From Sphingomonas sp. CCH10-B3 (GTDB lineage Bacteria; Pseudomonadota; Alphaproteobacteria; Sphingomonadales; Sphingomonadaceae), in contig NZ_LSIJ01000105.1 in the NCBI RefSeq assembly GCF_001556185.1, positions 62,001 through 126,000 on the forward strand: a stretch of 64,000 nt of DNA, given 5' to 3'. The position numbers were made by a program, and so were the translations under genes. Positions 17,490 to 25,193 of the stretch are shown here, one piece after another. The stretch's first letter is position 1, and each line of letters starts with the position of its first letter. Below the pieces are notes generated by a model. The model saw only the letters and a list, made by a program, of their open reading frames with translations. It had not been told where the DNA came from and did not search any database.

Positions 17490-18385
17490 CCGATGATCTT
17501 TTCGTGCTGACGATCACGCCGACCACGCATGATCTGGGCGGGTTCAAGGTCCACCGCACGCTGCCGTCGCGGCCGCGCACGATGGTAGGGCCGTTCATCT
17601 TCTTCGACCAGATGGGCCCGGCGCATCTGCCCGCAGGCGAAGGGATGGACGTGCGCCCGCATCCGCACATCAATCTGGCGACCGTGACCTATCTGTTCGC
17701 GGGCGCGATCGACCACCGCGATTCGATCGGGAGCCATGTCACGATCGAGCCCGGCGCGGTCAATCTGATGACGGCGGGGCATGGCATCGTCCATTCGGAA
17801 CGCTCGCCCGCGGGCGAACGCGCGGCGGGGCCGGAACTGTCGGGCATCCAGACGTGGCTTGCGCTGCCCGAGGCGGACGAGGAACGCGATCCGGCGTTCG
17901 AACAGGTGCTGCGCGCGGCGCTGCCGGTGGTCGAGGCGGGTGGCGCGAGGGCGCGGGTGATCATGGGGACTTTGTGGGGGGCGACCGCGCCGACCACGAC
18001 CTATGCGCAGACCATCTATGCCGACATCGATCTGGCGGCGGGCGCGCAGGTGCCGATCGACGCGGGCGCCGATGAGCGCGCGGTGTATCTCGCTTATGGC
18101 GAAGCGACCCTCGACGGCGTGCCGCTCGATCCGCAGACGCTATACGTGCTGCGCCCGGGGATCGCCGCGACCTTGCGCTCGGGCGACGGCGGCCGCGTGA
18201 TGCTGTGCGGCGGCGAGGCGTTTGCGACGCCGCGTCACGTCTGGTGGAATTTCGTGTCGTCCAGCCGCGATCGGCTCAACCAGGCGAAGGAAGACTGGCA
18301 GGCGGGGCGCTTCCCGACGGTGCCGGGCGACGACAAGGAATTCATCCCGATCCCCGAAGTGCCCAAGACGGTGAGCTATCCGTAA
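17486..18385 (+). CDS. pirin family protein
   Basis: Protein of 299 residues with the double-cupin pirin fold. The N-terminal cupin holds metal ligands in GMDVRPHPHINLATVTYLF and HGIVHSER. The typical FFDQMGPAHLPAG precedes them, and the C-terminal domain contains TPRHVWWNFVSS. Bacterial pirins act as quercetin 2,3-dioxygenases or redox-sensing partners. It is the last gene of the bolA-nudix-pirin unit. The downstream inverted repeat at 18411-18508 may end transcription. Confidence 0.92.
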   Translation: MTDDLFVLTITPTTHDLGGFKVHRTLPSRPRTMVGPFIFFDQMGPAHLPAGEGMDVRPHPHINLATVTYLFAGAIDHRDSIGSHVTIEPGAVNLMTAGHGIVHSERSPAGERAAGPELSGIQTWLALPEADEERDPAFEQVLRAALPVVEAGGARARVIMGTLWGATAPTTTYAQTIYADIDLAAGAQVPIDAGADERAVYLAYGEATLDGVPLDPQTLYVLRPGIAATLRSGDGGRVMLCGGEAFATPRHVWWNFVSSSRDRLNQAKEDWQAGRFPTVPGDDKEFIPIPEVPKTVSYP

Positions 18386-18410
18386 CGGGCTAACGTTGGC
18401 CCAAACTCAA

Positions 18411-18508
18411 CCGTCATCCCCGCGAAGGCGGGGATCCATACTGGCTTACCTTGCGAGATAGCCTCGATCTCCGGCGACTATGGATCCCCGCCTTCGCGGG
18501 GATGACGG
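18411..18508. repeat. perfect 30-bp inverted repeat of the CGTCATCCCCGCGAAGGCGG type
   Basis: Arms at 18411-18440 and 18479-18508 are exact reverse complements over 30 bases, separated by 38 bases. The arm sequence is the dispersed CGTCATCCCCGCGAAGGCGG repeat common in alphaproteobacterial and other proteobacterial intergenic regions. It lies between the convergent pirin and S9 peptidase genes, where it could form a stable hairpin and act as a bidirectional terminator or RNA stabiliser. Confidence 0.9.
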
Positions 18509-18595
18509 CTCATGGCCTTGCGTACGCAGGACAGAGGCTCGTTTCTCGACGTCGCGCGAAACGAACGCGGAAATACTCGCGCCCCGGCCCCGGCC

Positions 18596-20743
18596 TCACT
18601 TCGCCTCCAGCGGTCCCCCCGTCACCGGCGGCGCGCCCTTCAGATAATGCGCCAGCCAGCCATGGACCTCGCGATAGAATTGGCGGCTGTCCTCGGGCTT
18701 GGTGATCCAGTGCCAGGCGTCGGGGAAGATCAGCAAGCGGCTCGGCACCTGCATCCGCTGCAGCGTCGACCAGGTCTCAAGCGTATTCGACATCGGCACG
18801 CGGAAATCGCGCTCGCCCGCCGTCAGCAGCATCGGCGTCTTCCAGTCGGCGGCATAGGTGATCGGGCTTTGTTCGCGCCACACCTTGCTGCCGCCCCACG
18901 GCGGGCCGCCGCTGGCAACCTCGCGGCCATAGTTGAAGTCGCTGGTGCCCCATTGCGTCAGCAGATCGACTTCGCCGGCATGGCTGACGAGGCATTTGTA
19001 GCGCGTCGTCGTCGCTTCGATCCAATTGGTGAGGTGGCCGCCATAGCTGGCGCCGCCCGCGCAGGCGTTCTTCGCGTCGATGAATGGATAGAGCTTGGCG
19101 GCTTCATCGACCGCCTGATCGATCTCCAGCGCCGGCCCTTTCAGCGGATCGAGCTTGATCGCCCGCGCGAACGCTTCGCCATAGCCGGTCGAGCCGGTGT
19201 AATCGGTCAGCAGAACGACGTATCCGGCGCTTGCCAGCAAGTGATAATTCCAGCGCAGCCCGATCTGGTCGATGTTGCTCGCGGCTGGCCCGCCGTGGAT
19301 GATGACAAGCAGCGGATATTTCTTCGCCGGATCGAAGCCCGGCGGCTTGACGATCATGCTGTGGATGCGTTTGCCTTTGCTGCTCCCCGCCGTGCTGACG
19401 AACCAGAAATGTTCGGGGGACTGCCAGTCGATCGTCGCGGCCTCGGCGACATTGACGCTGGTCAGGTTGCGATGCGCCTTGGCAGCGGGATCGATGCGCA
19501 CGATCTCGGCCGGGTTCACCGAACTGCCATAGCTGGCGATGAGCTGGACCGACGAAGCCTTCGACGGGATGTCGAGCGCGGTATAGCCGCCAACTTTGGG
19601 CGTCGTCACCAATTCGGGCGTGCCGCCGGTGATCGGCAGCCGGTAAAGGCTCTCGGTCCCGGCGTCGGGGACGAGCAGATAGACGGTGCGGCTGTCGGGC
19701 GTGACCGCAAAGGCATCGGCCTCGCGATCGAAATCGCGCGTGATCGGCGTCGCGTCGCCGCCGGCTGGCCAGCCAATGCGGTTGAGCCGGGAGAGGTCAT
19801 AGACTTCCTGCCCCTGCGTGCTGAATTTCACGAGCAGGCTCTTGCCGTCGGGCGTGAACACCGGCGCGCCGTAATTGCCCGCTTGCGGTGTCACCGGACG
19901 CGGCTCGCCTCCAGCGGCGGGCATCCGGTAAAGCCGGTAGTTGACGCGCGCAAAGGCGGCGTTCCACCGCTCGGTGGTTGCGGTGAAGACGATCTCGCTG
20001 CCGTCGGGGCTCCACGCCGGCGACAGCGTCACCCCGCCATCGGCCTGGGCGTCGCCGCCGAAGCCCTCGGCCTGCGCCAGCGCCGTCGGCGACAGGAGGT
20101 CGCGGGCGGCCGCCCCATCGGCGAGCGGCTGCACCCACAGGCTCGGGCGGCGATCATCCAGCCACTGGTTCCAATAGCGGATCGGGAAGTGATTATAGAC
20201 GCGCATATTATATTTGCGGGCCTTGCGCGCGGCGACCGCCGCCTTGTTGGCGGCATCGTCCATCGCGCCGGGATAGACATTGCTTTCGAAAAGGATCGCG
20301 GCACCATCGGGGCGCCACTGCGGATTGGCGGCGCCGGTTGCGACGTTGGTGACGCGCCGGGCCTCGCCGCCGGCCAGATCGATGACGTAGATCTGCGACT
20401 CCTCATCGCCCTCACGCTTGGTCGCAAAGGCGATGCGGCGGCTGTCGGGGGCCCAGGCCGCGCCCGATTCGGCGGCCTTGCTGTTGGTCAGGCGACGCGG
20501 CGCGGCCGATCCGTCGGCGGGGACGATCCACAGATCGGCGACCGCGCCGTCTTTCTCATAGGACGGCTCGGTCAGTGTGTAGATGACCCATTTGCCATCG
20601 GGACTGACGATCGGCGCGCCGACGCGCTTCATCATCCACAGCGCTTCGTGGCTGAGCACCTTTTTCGGCGCGGCCGCCGCCAGCGGGGCGAACGCCAGCA
20701 TTGCGCCGCTTGCCGCCAGCAAAGCCAATGATATCCGCTTCAT
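18596..20743 (-). CDS. S9 family peptidase (prolyl oligopeptidase/acylaminoacyl type), secreted
   Basis: Serine peptidase of 715 residues. A signal peptide is visible (MKRISLALLAASGAMLAFAP, then LAAAAPKK), indicating periplasmic export. The N-terminal beta-propeller contains repeated VSPDGKWVIYT and WAPDSRRIAF type blades. The C-terminal alpha/beta hydrolase domain has the nucleophile in GGASYGGHLTN (Ser near residue 565), an acid in LLTAGERDFRVPMSN, and a His in DAWHWITKP. The ATG at 20743 is used because the signal peptide begins there. It likely degrades short peptides. Confidence 0.92.
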   Translation of the reverse strand: MKRISLALLAASGAMLAFAPLAAAAPKKVLSHEALWMMKRVGAPIVSPDGKWVIYTLTEPSYEKDGAVADLWIVPADGSAAPRRLTNSKAAESGAAWAPDSRRIAFATKREGDEESQIYVIDLAGGEARRVTNVATGAANPQWRPDGAAILFESNVYPGAMDDAANKAAVAARKARKYNMRVYNHFPIRYWNQWLDDRRPSLWVQPLADGAAARDLLSPTALAQAEGFGGDAQADGGVTLSPAWSPDGSEIVFTATTERWNAAFARVNYRLYRMPAAGGEPRPVTPQAGNYGAPVFTPDGKSLLVKFSTQGQEVYDLSRLNRIGWPAGGDATPITRDFDREADAFAVTPDSRTVYLLVPDAGTESLYRLPITGGTPELVTTPKVGGYTALDIPSKASSVQLIASYGSSVNPAEIVRIDPAAKAHRNLTSVNVAEAATIDWQSPEHFWFVSTAGSSKGKRIHSMIVKPPGFDPAKKYPLLVIIHGGPAASNIDQIGLRWNYHLLASAGYVVLLTDYTGSTGYGEAFARAIKLDPLKGPALEIDQAVDEAAKLYPFIDAKNACAGGASYGGHLTNWIEATTTRYKCLVSHAGEVDLLTQWGTSDFNYGREVASGGPPWGGSKVWREQSPITYAADWKTPMLLTAGERDFRVPMSNTLETWSTLQRMQVPSRLLIFPDAWHWITKPEDSRQFYREVHGWLAHYLKGAPPVTGGPLEAK

Positions 20744-20844
20744 GCCATCCCCCTTGTCGCTGCGTCGCACCGCAAGCTAGCGCCGCACGAGCGGACCGCC
20801 AGCAAAAATCTTGTGCCGCCCGGCATCGGCGTTAGGCTTGCCCG

Positions 20845-21654
20845 ATGACCGATCCTTTCCCGCAACAGCGCATCGCGCTCGCGACCGGCGTGGCGCTCGA
20901 CGTGGTCGTCGCGGGCGATCCGGCGGCGCCCGCCATCATCCTGCTCCATGGCTTTCCCGAATCGCACCGCACCTGGCGCCACCAGATTCCCGAGCTGGCG
21001 AAAACGCATTTCGTCATCGTGCCCGATCAGCGCGGCTTTGCCCGCTCCGACAAGCCCGAAGGGGTCGAGCAGTACAAGGCCGACAAGACCATCGGCGACA
21101 TGCTCGCGCTCGCTGATCATTTCGGCAAGGACCGGTTCACGCTGGTCGGCCATGACTGGGGCGGCGCAATCGCTTGGGCAGCAGCGCTCAACCATCCCGA
21201 CCGCATCGAACGGCTGATCATCCTCAACGCGCCGCACCCGCTGATCTTTCAGCGCACCTTGTTCGACGATCCTGATCAGCGTGCCGCGAGCCAGTATATC
21301 ACGGCGTTCCGCGACCCGAGCCTCGAGGCCTATATCGAGCGGGTCGGGGTCGAGGCCTATTTCGGCAAGACCTTCGTGGGCCACGCCGACCCGGCAGTGA
21401 TGGCGGTCGAAAAGCCGATCTTCCTCGATCAATGGACTCAGCCCGGCGCGCTGACCGGCATGTTCAACTGGTACCGCGCAAGCGGGCTGATCGTGCCGGC
21501 GCTGCGCGACACGGCACTGCGGCCGAGCCAGCTGGTCGGGCTCGAGCCGCTCGTTCCCGACCTCACCCTGGTGAAAATCGCCGAGGCGGGCCATTTCGTG
21601 ACCTGGGAAGCGCCGCTTGAGGTGAATGCCGCGATCCGTGCCTTTCTGCCCTGA
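20845..21654 (+). CDS. alpha/beta hydrolase (epoxide hydrolase/haloacetate dehalogenase-like)
   Basis: Protein of 269 residues. The oxyanion motif is HGFPES (35-40), the nucleophile is Asp104 in GHDWGG, and a catalytic His is likely in EAGHFVTWE near residue 250. An Asp nucleophile rather than Ser places it among epoxide hydrolases, haloalkane dehalogenases and fluoroacetate dehalogenases. The cap region has the pattern FQRTLFDDPDQRAASQYITA seen in epoxide-hydrolase-like members. Substrate cannot be named. It stands alone, divergent from the S9 peptidase. Confidence 0.88.
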   Translation: MTDPFPQQRIALATGVALDVVVAGDPAAPAIILLHGFPESHRTWRHQIPELAKTHFVIVPDQRGFARSDKPEGVEQYKADKTIGDMLALADHFGKDRFTLVGHDWGGAIAWAAALNHPDRIERLIILNAPHPLIFQRTLFDDPDQRAASQYITAFRDPSLEAYIERVGVEAYFGKTFVGHADPAVMAVEKPIFLDQWTQPGALTGMFNWYRASGLIVPALRDTALRPSQLVGLEPLVPDLTLVKIAEAGHFVTWEAPLEVNAAIRAFLP

Positions 21655-21785
21655 TCGGCTGCGGCGGCCACTCGGTTGCGCCTACCAAGTTGCTCAAGAT
21701 CAGGAAGAATTTCCCGCTGGCGAGGGAACGGCGGCGCGCGTCGCGCTTTGGTGATCCGGGGGTGCCCAAACCCGGAGACTGAACC

Positions 21786-22352
21786 ATGTCGATCCTAGAC
21801 AAGACGATTGCCGCGCTGACGCCCCCCGAAAGCGAAGAAGCCCGGCAGCAAGCCCGCGAAAAAGCCTCGGCACTGGCGGTATCGAATGACTGGCTTGCGG
21901 AAATTCTCGATCACCATCGCGAAATCGAGACACTGTTCGCCCATGCCAAAGCGGCCGCAACGGTCGATGCGCGCCGCGCGGCGCTCAAGCAACTCGGCAC
22001 GATGCTGACGGCGCATGCGGTGGCCGAGGAAGCCGCAATCTATCCCGCGCTCGCCGCGCAGCGTCAGGTCGGACACGCCGAGCTTGCCTATCAGGAACAG
22101 TCGGCCGCGAAGATGGAGCTCGGCCTGCTCGAACGGCTCGACCCAATGAGCGAGGATTTCGCCGACAAGCTTGGCCACATCGAAGGCGCAGTCGCGCACC
22201 ATGTCTATTCCGAGGAAGGCACCTGGTTCGCCCAGCTCGCCGAGGATCTGGATGCGGGCGAAAAATCGCTGGTCACCGCACGCTACCGCGAGGAATTCGA
22301 CCGATACATGGGGCCCGAAACCAGCAGCGCTCCGGCAATGCCGCTACGCTGA
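21786..22352 (+). CDS. hemerythrin HHE domain protein
   Basis: Helical protein of 188 residues with two hemerythrin-type helical segments. Likely metal ligands are the histidines in LDHHREIETLFAHA, MLTAHAVAEEAAIYPAL and VAHHVYSEEGTWF. Such proteins bind a di-iron site and act in oxygen or redox sensing, or in iron storage. It is the last core gene before the apparent left end of the genomic island (attL-like at 22398). Confidence 0.88.
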   Translation: MSILDKTIAALTPPESEEARQQAREKASALAVSNDWLAEILDHHREIETLFAHAKAAATVDARRAALKQLGTMLTAHAVAEEAAIYPALAAQRQVGHAELAYQEQSAAKMELGLLERLDPMSEDFADKLGHIEGAVAHHVYSEEGTWFAQLAEDLDAGEKSLVTARYREEFDRYMGPETSSAPAMPLR

Positions 22353-22397
22353 GCCCTCCTGGGGCGTGAGAGTTTTCGTGTTATTCCCCGACGTGAA

Positions 22398-22416
22398 ATG
22401 GTGCCAGAAGAGGGAC
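22398..22416. repeat. attL-like remnant of the tRNA-Leu 3' end
   Basis: ATGGTGCCAGAAGAGGGAC aligns to the tRNA-Leu 3' end at 51613-51631 with one compensating single-base gap in each. No tRNA cloverleaf can be formed around it, so it is not a tRNA gene. As the copy left outside the functional tRNA it would be free to drift, which explains the mismatches. Confidence 0.55.
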
Positions 22417-22469
22417 CGTGACGTGTCGCCAAAGCGTTATATCACAATGCTTTATTGCGATTTTTCGAA

Positions 22470-22494
22470 TTTCGATACCGTCGAAAATACCGTC
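22470..22494. repeat. arm-type integrase site (left copy)
   Basis: Contains two ATACCGTC motifs 12 bp apart and matches 51475-51499 at 24 of 25 positions in the same orientation. It lies about 55 bp inside the attL-like core, the position expected for an integrase arm site. It could alternatively be the leader remnant of a lost second integrase. Confidence 0.55.
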
Positions 22495-22625
22495 TTGGCA
22501 CTGGCGTTGGTCCTCAATGAGGACTCAAATCGCTGCGGACGGTCTATTTCGGATCAATCCGCGACACCAAAATTTATTTTGCGACCCGCCGACAATTTCC
22601 TGCCTGAGAACGGCGAAAAACCGAA

Positions 22626-22810
22626 TCAAGCCGCACCCAACGAAGCAGCCATGGCAGGTGCAATCAGCGCCGCCAGTTGTTGCACGACCGCACCTTTGCC
22701 AACCAACAGATCAACGCTTGCAATCCGCAGGCGTTCATCGCCTTCCATCATGCCGTAACCTGCATCCAGCGCCTCACTGCCAAGGCTGGCGTGATGAGGA
22801 TAGAGCAGCA
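22626..22810 (-). pseudogene. fragment of an unidentified coding sequence
   Basis: The minus-strand frame from about 22810 to the stop at 22626 has protein-like codon use (GGEAMLLYPHHASLGSEALD, then MMEGDERLRIASVDLLVGKG). It ends in a short alanine-rich tail. No start with a ribosome site is evident, and upstream the frame runs into a segment better read on the other strand (22804-23220). I do not recognise the family. It is probably a 3' remnant created by deletion at the island's left end. Confidence 0.35.
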
Positions 22811-23220
22811 TCGCCTCACCGCCCGCAGGGATCAGCAATGTCACCGAGTGGGGAAAGCAACATGCGTGCTGGGCGAGGGTCAAAGCAATCGACGTCGATT
22901 GGCCTGCTGCGTGGCTGGATGAGCTGATTGGCAAAGATCACATCAAGGCAGGCAAGCGCGATGGCATCAAAGATCAGAAACTGCTGAACGGCATCGAGGC
23001 GCAATCGATAGTGGTTTCTGCCGGAGGGCAGCTTTGGGAGCAATTGAGCGGATGGGGTCAGTCGCGAAAACTGCTTTCGCCAACCGAGCTGGGAATTCTG
23101 CGCGTCGCTGCATCTGTTCCGATGAAAAATCCTTCAGAAAAGCAATGCCTGAAGGTCATCGAATCCCTTCGCAAACTTAGATCCGAAGGTTGCGCGATCG
23201 GTGCCGATTTGTCGATCTGA
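22804..23220 (+). pseudogene. 5'-truncated gene fragment (possibly AIPR-like C-terminus)
   Basis: An open frame of 138 residues follows a TAG at 22801 and has no plausible start codon. The product looks genuine: PAGISNVTEWGKQHACWARV, then AAWLDELIGKDHIKAGKRDG, and LWEQLSGWGQSRKLLSPTEL near the end. The SNVTEWGKQHACW-type stretch reminds me of C-terminal parts of AIPR (abortive infection phage resistance) proteins, but that is from memory and weak. A remnant of a defence gene would fit an island end. Confidence 0.4.
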
Positions 23221-23333
23221 CGCCTCCGAGCGGGGGCATCCATTTTCCCGACAAAACTGACCGAAATTTTGCGGAAAGCATTTTCAGCAAGTGAAGACCA
23301 GCGTGTTTCCGGTGAGTAGTCTGGCGTAGGGTG

Positions 23334-23745
23334 TGGAGGGCAAGATAAAAGCAGTGCCAGCCCCTGACCCTTATGTGGTTGGTTCAGTTGAGGAATTTCG
23401 TATGGCACCGAAGGAAGGCTGCCATACGATATTGCGCAAAAGCGCAGAAATCTGCGGCGCTATCGTCTGGCACCGCTGATTTTTGGGCGTTTGTGCTCGA
23501 TCCGGTTCGGTCAACGATAGGCCGAGTGCGATGGGTGCCCGTGATGGGGCGGTGATGCGATGGCGGCGCTCGGCCTCCGGCGGCGCAATCTGTCGATTTT
23601 GGGCGGTGCCATACCGTTTCAGGGCTGAGATCCGGGAGTTTCAACGGGAGCGTATGGCACCGGAAATTCGGTGCCATAGGGAAAAGCTCTAATAACTCAT
23701 CTGCTTAACAACCGAGTGCTGGCACCTCTTTTATCTCGCCCTCCA
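23334..23745. repeat. MITE-like or IS-remnant element with 28-bp imperfect terminal inverted repeats
   Basis: The left arm (23334-23361) and the reverse complement of the right arm (23718-23745) agree at 25 of 28 positions. Inside are several palindromes built on TATGGCACCG, including TATGGCACCG-GAAATT-CGGTGCCATA near 23652-23677. No transposase is encoded, and I see no clear target duplication next to the arms. It could be a non-autonomous insertion or a structured intergenic repeat. Confidence 0.45.
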
Positions 23746-24037
23746 AAACAGTCCGAATCTTGCTGCCTTGCCGATTCCGCCGATGGTATTCCGCAGCCAC
23801 CTAAAGGCCGCCAAGCAACGCTTGCCTGCGATGGGCACGAAATGCCCTGCTTTGATGAAGTTTGGCCGGGAAGCGGAACACCCGCCGCAAGCCTCCCTAC
23901 CTGTCCCCCACTTTCCGGCAGCCTGTTTGTCTGCGCTGGGCTGCGAGGAGTAGCCAGGCGCAGAGGCGGCGATAGAGAGCTGCCTTCGCTTCAGGCAATA
24001 TGGCGCGCACGAAATCCATCTGACGAAAGCGAAGTTC

Positions 24038-24262
24038 ATGCCCCGCGCCCTGCCCAAAAATGCCGCCATACCGGAAACCCCGCAACTGCCGCTGGAGCCG
24101 TTGACCGTGCGTATCCCGGTCGCGGTACAGCTGACAGGAATTGGCCGGTCGAAGCTGTATGAGCTGATCGCGGCGGGCGAGGTCGATGTCGTCAAGATCG
24201 GCGCGTCAACACTCATCACCGTTGCCAGCCTGCGCCGCCTTATCCAGAAATCGCGGCGCTAG
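24038..24262 (+). CDS. AlpA/excisionase-type helix-turn-helix protein
   Basis: Protein of 74 residues with a MerR-like helix-turn-helix of the excisionase family: VRIPVAVQLTGIGRSKLYEL, then IAAGEVDVVKIGASTLITVA and the end SLRRLIQKSRR. Such proteins accompany P4-type integrases and act as recombination directionality factors. Its last 12 codons and stop lie within the 42-bp direct repeat that recurs at the integrase 3' end 26 kb away. In a version of the element without the cob block it would be convergent with, and overlap, the integrase gene. Confidence 0.75.
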   Translation: MPRALPKNAAIPETPQLPLEPLTVRIPVAVQLTGIGRSKLYELIAAGEVDVVKIGASTLITVASLRRLIQKSRR

Positions 24263-24268
24263 GCGGCT
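24227..24268. repeat. 42-bp direct repeat, left copy
   Basis: Exactly identical to 50204-50245. It contains the 3' end of the helix-turn-helix gene (stop at 24262). Sequence identity stops abruptly on both sides. It marks the left border of the nested cobalamin block. Confidence 0.92.
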
Positions 24269-24665
24269 AGTGGGACAATGCTGCCGTTCGACGTGCGCCG
24301 CTCAAACGGCAGACTTCGCCGCAACCCGCCTTAGCTAGCGTGAGATGGGGCGGATGGGGGTCTGGGGCAAAAGGTTTCCGGCTCAGGTGTCAACACCGGG
24401 ACAAAAAACGGGCCAGGCTGTCAAGACCGGTCGACAGTCGAGCACTGGCGCACTTCGGTGATTACCTCTGCGGTCGGGGATCCCCGAGTCCGAAGGCATA
24501 CTCGCTAATCAGCGAGCCGCAGACACCGTTATTCCCGCTACATCATCTAGTGGAAGCTATGCACCACAATCATTGCTGGCGACGTTACCGACACGCTGGA
24601 TCTGGCTTTGCCCCATACCACCTGCCCCCACGAGTTGCACAGTGGCAAGTGGTATGGCTAGCCGC
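24269..24665. other. 397-bp region without a recognisable gene
   Basis: No frame here looks like a protein I recognise. There is a short palindrome CTCGCTAATCAGCGAG near 24507. A hairpin with 9-bp arms (CCATACCAC at 24613-24621 and GTGGTATGG at 24649-24657) lies just downstream of the cobU stop. The hairpin could end or stabilise the long cob transcript, but it lacks a U-run. Otherwise nothing is seen. Confidence 0.4.
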
Positions 24666-25193
24666 TCATCCTTTAGGTTTCAGCGTCAATGGAAGGCCGG
24701 CGAACATTATGACTGCCTCTTCAACCACTGCCGCTATTTCCTGATTGATGCGGCCCGCAACATCGCGAAACCTTCTGGCAAGGGCGTTGTCGGGTACAAT
24801 GCCCAGACCCACTTCGTTGGCGACCAGAATGACCGGCCCCCGTGCGGCTGAAAGCGAGCGCGCCAGTCCTTCCGTAGCGGTAGCAGTATCGCGTTCCGCT
24901 AGCATCAGGTTCGAAGCCCACAACGTCAGGCAATCGACCAGCACCACCGTTTCCGGCGTGCTATATGCCGTGATTGCCACCGCCAGGTCCAGCGGTGCCT
25001 CGACAGTTGACCAGCGCGGACCGCGATCGGCGCGGTGCAGCGCGATTCGTTCGCGCATCTCATCATCGAAGGCCTGGGCTGTCGCCAGATAGACCAGTTT
25101 ACCTGTCAGGGTCTCTGCCCGGCCTTGGGCAAAGCGGCTTTTGCCCGAACGAGCTCCGCCCAGCACCAGCAAATGGGGCAAGGCACTGCTCAT
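24666..25193 (-). CDS. cobU: bifunctional adenosylcobinamide kinase/adenosylcobinamide-phosphate guanylyltransferase
   Basis: Called CobP in Pseudomonas denitrificans naming. It phosphorylates adenosylcobinamide and then attaches GMP to give adenosylcobinamide-GDP, the substrate for nucleotide loop assembly. The 175 residues show the P-loop GGARSGKSRFA at the N-terminus and the family motif VVLVDCLTLWASNLM, with VANEVGLGIVPDNALARRFR downstream. Length is normal. It is the last gene of the cob transcription unit; its ATG overlaps the cobQ stop by four bases. Confidence 0.95.
   Translation of the reverse strand: MSSALPHLLVLGGARSGKSRFAQGRAETLTGKLVYLATAQAFDDEMRERIALHRADRGPRWSTVEAPLDLAVAITAYSTPETVVLVDCLTLWASNLMLAERDTATATEGLARSLSAARGPVILVANEVGLGIVPDNALARRFRDVAGRINQEIAAVVEEAVIMFAGLPLTLKPKG

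Noticed and set aside
18512..20731. 739-codon plus-strand frame opposite the S9 peptidase
   Set aside because: Shadow frame; the minus strand encodes a complete secreted S9 peptidase with signal peptide and catalytic Ser, Asp and His.
22398..22416. A second tRNA-Leu gene
   Set aside because: Only the 3' end is similar, it contains indels, and no anticodon arm or 5' half can be found. It is kept as an att remnant.
24613..24657. Rho-independent terminator after cobU
   Set aside because: A 9-bp stem is present but there is no U-rich run on either strand, and the loop is long. It is mentioned only as a possible hairpin.
24340..24744. Plus-strand frame of 134 codons before cobU
   Set aside because: No ribosome site, no protein-like composition and overlap with the cobU 3' end. 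Probably non-coding.
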